DNA from: Histoplasma ohiense
Lineage: Eukaryota; Ascomycota; Eurotiomycetes; Onygenales; Ajellomycetaceae
DNA length: 64,000 bases
NCBI GenBank assembly: GCA_017607445.1
Contig: JAEVHH010000006.1
Coordinates: forward strand, 2,108,001-2,172,000
Direction of reading: 5' to 3'
Below, piece by piece: positions 59,786 through 64,000 of this stretch (position 1 is its first letter; each line of letters starts with the position of its first letter). The notes beneath the pieces were generated by a model. It did no database searches. It was not told the origin of the DNA and was given only the letters and a program-made list of their open reading frames with translations. A program made the position numbers and the translations under genes.

Positions 59786-62095
59786 GTAGAGATTTTTATG
59801 GCCAACTTCGCGTCTAATATCGAAATCATGGGTGGTGGAAAGAGGCGGGGGAGTTGGAGGTCTACATGTTGATTGCTGAGTCGAAGCCAAGCCAAGCCTC
59901 GCTGGGTTCTTTGGCACTCCGACTGGCGCCCCCTTTTTTCAGCTTGGCCTTCTCTTCAGCTGATTCCCTTTCGGCTCGCACTTTTTGGGTCACACTCCTT
60001 CAACACGTACATTTATAGATGTATTTAGGAACTCCGCCAGACCGGGGCATCAATGCCTCCTTGAAACCACATACTCAAAGCCGTAAGTGGGACACGCCTA
60101 AGTCTTCTCTAGAACAAGCGGTTATATACTATTTCTCTGCTCCATCCTCGCAGCAATGCCCGCTGGTCGGTATTTGCTCTATTTATATATAATTGTTTTT
60201 CATTACTAGATATGTTTTACGGTTCAGCTAATTCAAAGATGTATTAAAAATTTCTATCTGCTAATACTGTTGCAATTGCAACAACATAAAAATTACCTGC
60301 GCTAGAAGGTCTCATCCAGAGGCATCACATGAGTCATTGGCGCAGCCCCAGTACCCTTCCCGAGGGGTCATTGCAATTAATCATCTCCTCGCCAGTGACG
60401 GCCGACGACGATGGATTATGCATTTCTCCCCGCGATCCATTTCGCCCCCCCATTCCCATATTGCTACAGTACTACGAGGCATTTACTGCCACTTGATGTT
60501 TATTTGTTAGATCCCTCCTCTCTACATTACGTAAGTGCCCATCCGGATAATTTAGACAAGTTCATTGTTTATTTAGGAGTCCTCATGCAATCTTTGTTTG
60601 AGGAGATTTTGATGTGTAGGGAAGATCTAACTCTATCGACCGTGTGATATCATCGAAAACCCAACATCATCTATGGGGTAAGCCGTTTTATAGTGGAGTC
60701 ACCACCTGTCATAGATGCTTTATGCAGTAACTAATAGGCCACGAATATTGCCCGAATACCGTGGCCCCTTCCATCCAAAAGTGTACGTCTTCTGCTCGTC
60801 CGCAGTCGGGGTCGAATTGAGAATAACGGAATGTGGATAGGCCAAATCATTTTACGATGGAGCCCCGACCTGTTTTTATGAATAGGCCACGAATCTTGTC
60901 CAAATACCGTTGCCCCTTTCCGTCCAAAAGTGTACTCCTGCACTTGTGCTTCTGCGTCCCACCAATTTAGTTTCACCGTCGGGCACATATATACCCAATG
61001 GCGATGGCCTTTTCGTTCACGCGTGACACGAGAGGGTTCGATGAAGTCCTAGCGACGGCTTTCCCTTTTCGAGATTGTGGATCGTGGGTGTGGGGTAGAT
61101 TGCCATGGGGGCAGATGTGGGTCAAATGGGCAGGAACCGGAGCGGAAAAATTGTTCCCGGCAGACGTCGTTCTCGGCCTCTCAATTCGCGACCAAATACG
61201 GACGAAGCCAACAGTTTTCCATTCCGCTTTCTTCACGCAGAGCCTACCACAATCTCTTTATCGATTTTATCAATCATGGCTTTGCATCGGCATCAGTCAT
61301 CTTTAGAAAAGGTATTGGACTTCTCGCAACCGTTCTCGCAACCGTTCTCGCTAACTCCTCCACAGCGTCAAGCGGCAACAACCCTTTTCAGATACCTGAT
61401 CCAGCATGGTGGTTTGGAGCAACTACCTCGGAAGGTTTGATATCTGTCTTGTTCTCTATAGTACTTGTAGCTTTTGATTCCGTGGGTAGTTTTAATAAGT
61501 TTTGGCTGTTGAAAACAATTAACATCGTTAAAAAAAATTGAAAACTGAAAAAAGAAGAAAAGAAAAAGGATAAATAAAAAAAATAAACATAAATTAATGA
61601 CATGATTGATTGGGATTGGTAGCCCTGGATTGAAGCCGAGTACGCTGAGATCTGTTGCAACTGGAAAAGTCAAAAAAAGTTGGAAGTGTCCTTATTTGAA
61701 ACCATGGAGATAACCATTGCATCCCATCCGTATGCCCGCTGGCCCGTGGACACAAAGGTCGTTGGATTTAGGATCCGGCTGAAGGATTTCTCATCTTGTG
61801 CTATCTTCGAGACGAGGCAGACGATGACTTACCGGCATGAGGGCATGCCTGGCCTTCAACGGGGCGTAATGTTAGGGTTCGCAGCATGGCTGCTCATAGA
61901 ATGTAAGGCTTAGGGCCAGGGCAGCGGGAACCAGGAGAGAATGGAGCCGCGGGTGGGTTTGTAGATGAGCGAGAGACCTAAATGGGCTACACCCATCTGG
62001 GGTGACCGTGCTGTGGATATGGTAGGCGTGGCTCTGAAGCCCCATCGTACTCTCGAGGAGTCAACTTCTGAGAGCCATTTGAAAACGTAACTGTC
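59786..62095. other. Intergenic region with unassigned ORFs
   Basis: Short ORFs (60411-60647; 61105-61440, which contains a triple TTCTCGCAACCG-type repeat) carry no recognised motif. A-rich tract at about 61,528-61,600. A duplicated block is listed separately at 60676. No confident gene. Confidence 0.45.
60676..60935 (+). repeat. Imperfect direct repeat, two copies
   Basis: AATAGGCCACGAAT...ATACCGT...CCAAAAGTGTAC occurs at 60733-60786 and again at 60881-60935 with scattered differences. A preceding block (TTTTATAGTGGAGTC versus TTTTACGATGGAGCC, then ACCTGT) is also shared but with different spacing. It looks like a local segmental duplication; function unknown. Confidence 0.75.
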
Positions 62096-62962
62096 CTAGG
62101 ACCACAATTCTAGGCGAAGCATTTGCAGCCAGGACACTTCAGCTATAAACGGATCTAGCATTTTCTCAATCCAGAGGCCCCAGTCATCGTCCCAACGTAA
62201 TGCACAAACAGCTAGACAGTACTCCCAGTAACTTGGATACCAACCAGACTTCTCCCAGTCAAGAATGACAATCTCCAAGGCCCGATTACTGGCAGTTGTC
62301 CGCCGGGGGTCGCTCCGAATCATAATATTTTTGCGTTGACAGTCACCATGAGTAAACATCGGCTTATGGCCACAGAAAATGTGTGGCAGACATTGGCGGT
62401 AAAAATCTGCCCTGTAACGAGGCCGGCTGTCATAAGTGTATTTCCTCGCCATCGCTTCGTTGAGCGCGGCTTCGGTGGTGAACGGACCGTTGATTGTAAC
62501 TTCTTCGTGCCGCGTCCAAAATATCTCATCAAGAAAGCATCGTTTGCCTATGCTGCCATAGTAACCTGGTGATGGCAACTGGCGTAACTCCTTGTAGTAA
62601 CCGCGCAGTTTTGCAACAATAGATTCCTTCTCTGCACACGTCAAACTCGCCCACAATTTTGCGAGTGTCTCACCAGCAATATGCTCCATGACAATGTAGT
62701 TTTTACATGTTTGTGGGTTTGAATAGAGAGCATAAACTCGAGGCACAGGGACCTTTGTCATTTCCCGAACAAACAGCATGTTCTCTCCTTCAACAAGGTT
62801 GACACCCTTCCCGAACTTCACCACATAATGACATCCGACCTGGACAACCCGTCGCCCTCCATACTCCGGAGATATATTCGGTGCGTTCTCAATTTCAGCT
62901 TCTGTCGGGAGAGGGAAAGGGACGTCTGTTGCATAGTATGGTAATCTGACTGAACTGTCCAT
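62096..62962 (-). CDS. APH-family phosphotransferase (kinase-like) protein
   Basis: A single-exon gene of 288 residues starting MDSSVRLPYYATDVPFPLPT. It has the aminoglycoside phosphotransferase/choline kinase-like fold signature: a Lys in a VVKFG strand (about residue 50), a glutamate-bearing segment (VEGENMLFVREM), IVMEHIAGETLAKLW, the catalytic loop THGDCQRKNIMI, and the metal-binding ILDWEKSGWYPSYWEYC. The tail LQMLRLELWS is typical of the fungal members and marks a complete protein. Members are greatly expanded in Onygenales; substrates are mostly unknown. It is divergently arranged with the gene at 63328. No defect was seen. Confidence 0.88.
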   Translation of the reverse strand: MDSSVRLPYYATDVPFPLPTEAEIENAPNISPEYGGRRVVQVGCHYVVKFGKGVNLVEGENMLFVREMTKVPVPRVYALYSNPQTCKNYIVMEHIAGETLAKLWASLTCAEKESIVAKLRGYYKELRQLPSPGYYGSIGKRCFLDEIFWTRHEEVTINGPFTTEAALNEAMARKYTYDSRPRYRADFYRQCLPHIFCGHKPMFTHGDCQRKNIMIRSDPRRTTASNRALEIVILDWEKSGWYPSYWEYCLAVCALRWDDDWGLWIEKMLDPFIAEVSWLQMLRLELWS

Positions 62963-63327
62963 GGTTATTGGATGGTGACGAGAAGAGGAATGGAATGGTG
63001 TAGATTTAATTGTTGGGTAAGAATTTCTCAGGCGGTCGCGGCTTGGGTTTAGGAGCTAAATTAGCAATGGTAAGGATTTATACCCGCTCGAGCCCTCCCT
63101 TACGGTAATTATTGATGTTGGTTGGGCTGTGTGTGCCCACAATAAAAAGCGTCAACCACCGCACCTTTTGGGAGTGGGAAGATCATCCACTGCTTCTTTC
63201 CAAAATATTACTACACGCTCCCTCAAAAAGTTTGAATCTGATTCCGATTTGGATACCACGTTGGTGAAACTACAGAAATAACTTCGCAAGGTGCAAGAGC
63301 GCGACAAATAGGTCAAAAAAGAGAGAA
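62963..63327. promoter_or_regulatory. Shared upstream region of two divergent genes
   Basis: 365 bp between the start of the APH-like gene and the start used for the hypothetical gene; both promoters must lie here. No unambiguous TATA box or operator identified. Confidence 0.4.
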
Positions 63328-63768
63328 GTGATTATCCCATTCCTACAATTCCTCGGTTCTTTACTGACAGGACAGGGAAATCACCCCACGAAATGTCTTT
63401 CGAGGTTCTATCGGGTTGCCTACGCTGGTTTGCCACGTGACCACCACGCTATTTTCGTGGTAACAGATGACGATCAATCTGGCCATCTCTTCCAAGTAAC
63501 GGGCAATATTCAAAATGGAATGACTTTCGAGGATAAACCCGGCAAGAAGCCTGAGGAGTCTGCGAGTTTTCAAAGCAAGGTTTTTGTTGGAAAGGTGTCG
63601 GCAGCAAATTTCTCTCGTGTTAAGGCGATCTGTGAGGCAATTCCTGTACCAAAAAAGCAGTTCGAGGGTCCTCGGCGGCTCTATCCTGAAGAGCCGATCA
63701 AGCGCTGCCAGGAATGGACGACAGAAGCCCTTGAGGCCTTAGTTAATGAGCACGTCATCGAGAGTTAA
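63328..63768 (+). CDS. Conserved fungal hypothetical protein
   Basis: 146 codons. From residue 28 on it reads YRVAYAGLPRDHHAIFVVTD, then HLFQVTGNIQNGMTFEDKPG, RVKAICEAIPVPKKQFEGP and CQEWTTEALEALVNEHVIES, blocks I know as conserved in a family of small ascomycete proteins of unknown role (a DUF6914-type match is possible but unchecked). The first 25 residues (MIIPFLQFLGSLLTGQ) do not look conserved. An ATG at 63393 (ATGTCTTTCGAGG) would join the conserved frame if one T were absent, so the natural start may have been lost by a 1-nt insertion. Expression from the upstream ATG remains possible. Confidence 0.62.
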   Translation: MIIPFLQFLGSLLTGQGNHPTKCLSRFYRVAYAGLPRDHHAIFVVTDDDQSGHLFQVTGNIQNGMTFEDKPGKKPEESASFQSKVFVGKVSAANFSRVKAICEAIPVPKKQFEGPRRLYPEEPIKRCQEWTTEALEALVNEHVIES

Positions 63769-64000
63769 TGATATTGGTTGTTCAGGTGAATCGTCCAAGA
63801 ATCGAGGTCAGGCGATTTACCCTTGGTCTGCGGGACGAGGTGTGAGATGGGAGGCGGAGGCAGATGGAGCTCGTGGGCCGGAATCAAATATGCTAAGCAA
63901 GCAAAGATCAAACAAAGGGATCCAAAGCAAACGAGAAGATAATCAAGACAGGCAAAGTACGGAACAAATCAGAACCGAATTTGATATTGGCATGTTACAC

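Noticed and set aside
61105..61541. Overlapping ORFs of 111 and 154 aa
   Set aside because: No recognisable domain; triple TTCTCGCAACCG-type repeat and an A-rich region follow. Not enough to call a gene.

Overview
The window is filamentous ascomycete DNA: short spliced introns (47 to 178 nt), a Chs5 exomer gene, a DHA1-type MFS transporter, an APH-family kinase-like protein, and a very large AT-rich block of chromodomain Ty3/gypsy retrotransposons almost stripped of CpG. Together with the SRPK-like and APH-like kinase sequences, this resembles the gypsy-rich AT isochores of Onygenales (Ajellomycetaceae such as Blastomyces or Emmonsia relatives). That placement is inference from gene content, not a search.

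Left arm (1-13.9 kb), ordinary GC: a possible exon running off the left edge, chs5 (1405-2854), decayed SRPK-like kinase (3.4-4.1 kb) and patatin-like phospholipase (4.5-5.1 kb) genes, a degraded Tc1/mariner-type element with perfect 29-bp TIRs and TA target duplication (7402-8468), a six-exon MFS transporter (9367-11444), then a graveyard of a pogo-type transposase tail, a relic LTR and a tRNA-derived SINE-like unit (11.9-12.8 kb).

Core (13,888-57,072): one nested stack resolved by LTR pairs and target-site duplications. An old reverse element (C-alpha, 534-bp LTRs) contains C-beta (same family, TSD AATAA), B-alpha (reverse, 271-bp LTRs, TSD TGCAG) and a 1571-bp hAT-like element filled with a minisatellite (8-bp TSD). 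C-beta contains A-outer (forward, TSD AATTC), which contains A-inner (same family, TSD TGAAC). B-alpha contains B-beta (same family, opposite strand, TSD AGTGG), whose 5' LTR carries a solo family-A LTR (TSD GAAGA). All six full-length elements are mutationally dead. Families A and B each carry an antisense reading frame between pol and the 3' LTR; the family B one is a three-exon gene with two Cys6 clusters and splice sites conserved in both copies. A and B also show A-AAA-AAY heptamers at the gag/pol junction, fitting -1 frameshifting.

Right arm (57.1-64 kb): a CpG-depleted unidentified ORF relic, a RING-finger gene broken by two probable CGA-to-TGA changes, a repeat-bearing gap, an intact APH-like gene (62096-62962, minus) and a divergently transcribed conserved fungal hypothetical gene (63328-63768). 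The hypermutated zone extends beyond the stack to about 13.7 kb on the left and 58.6 kb on the right.
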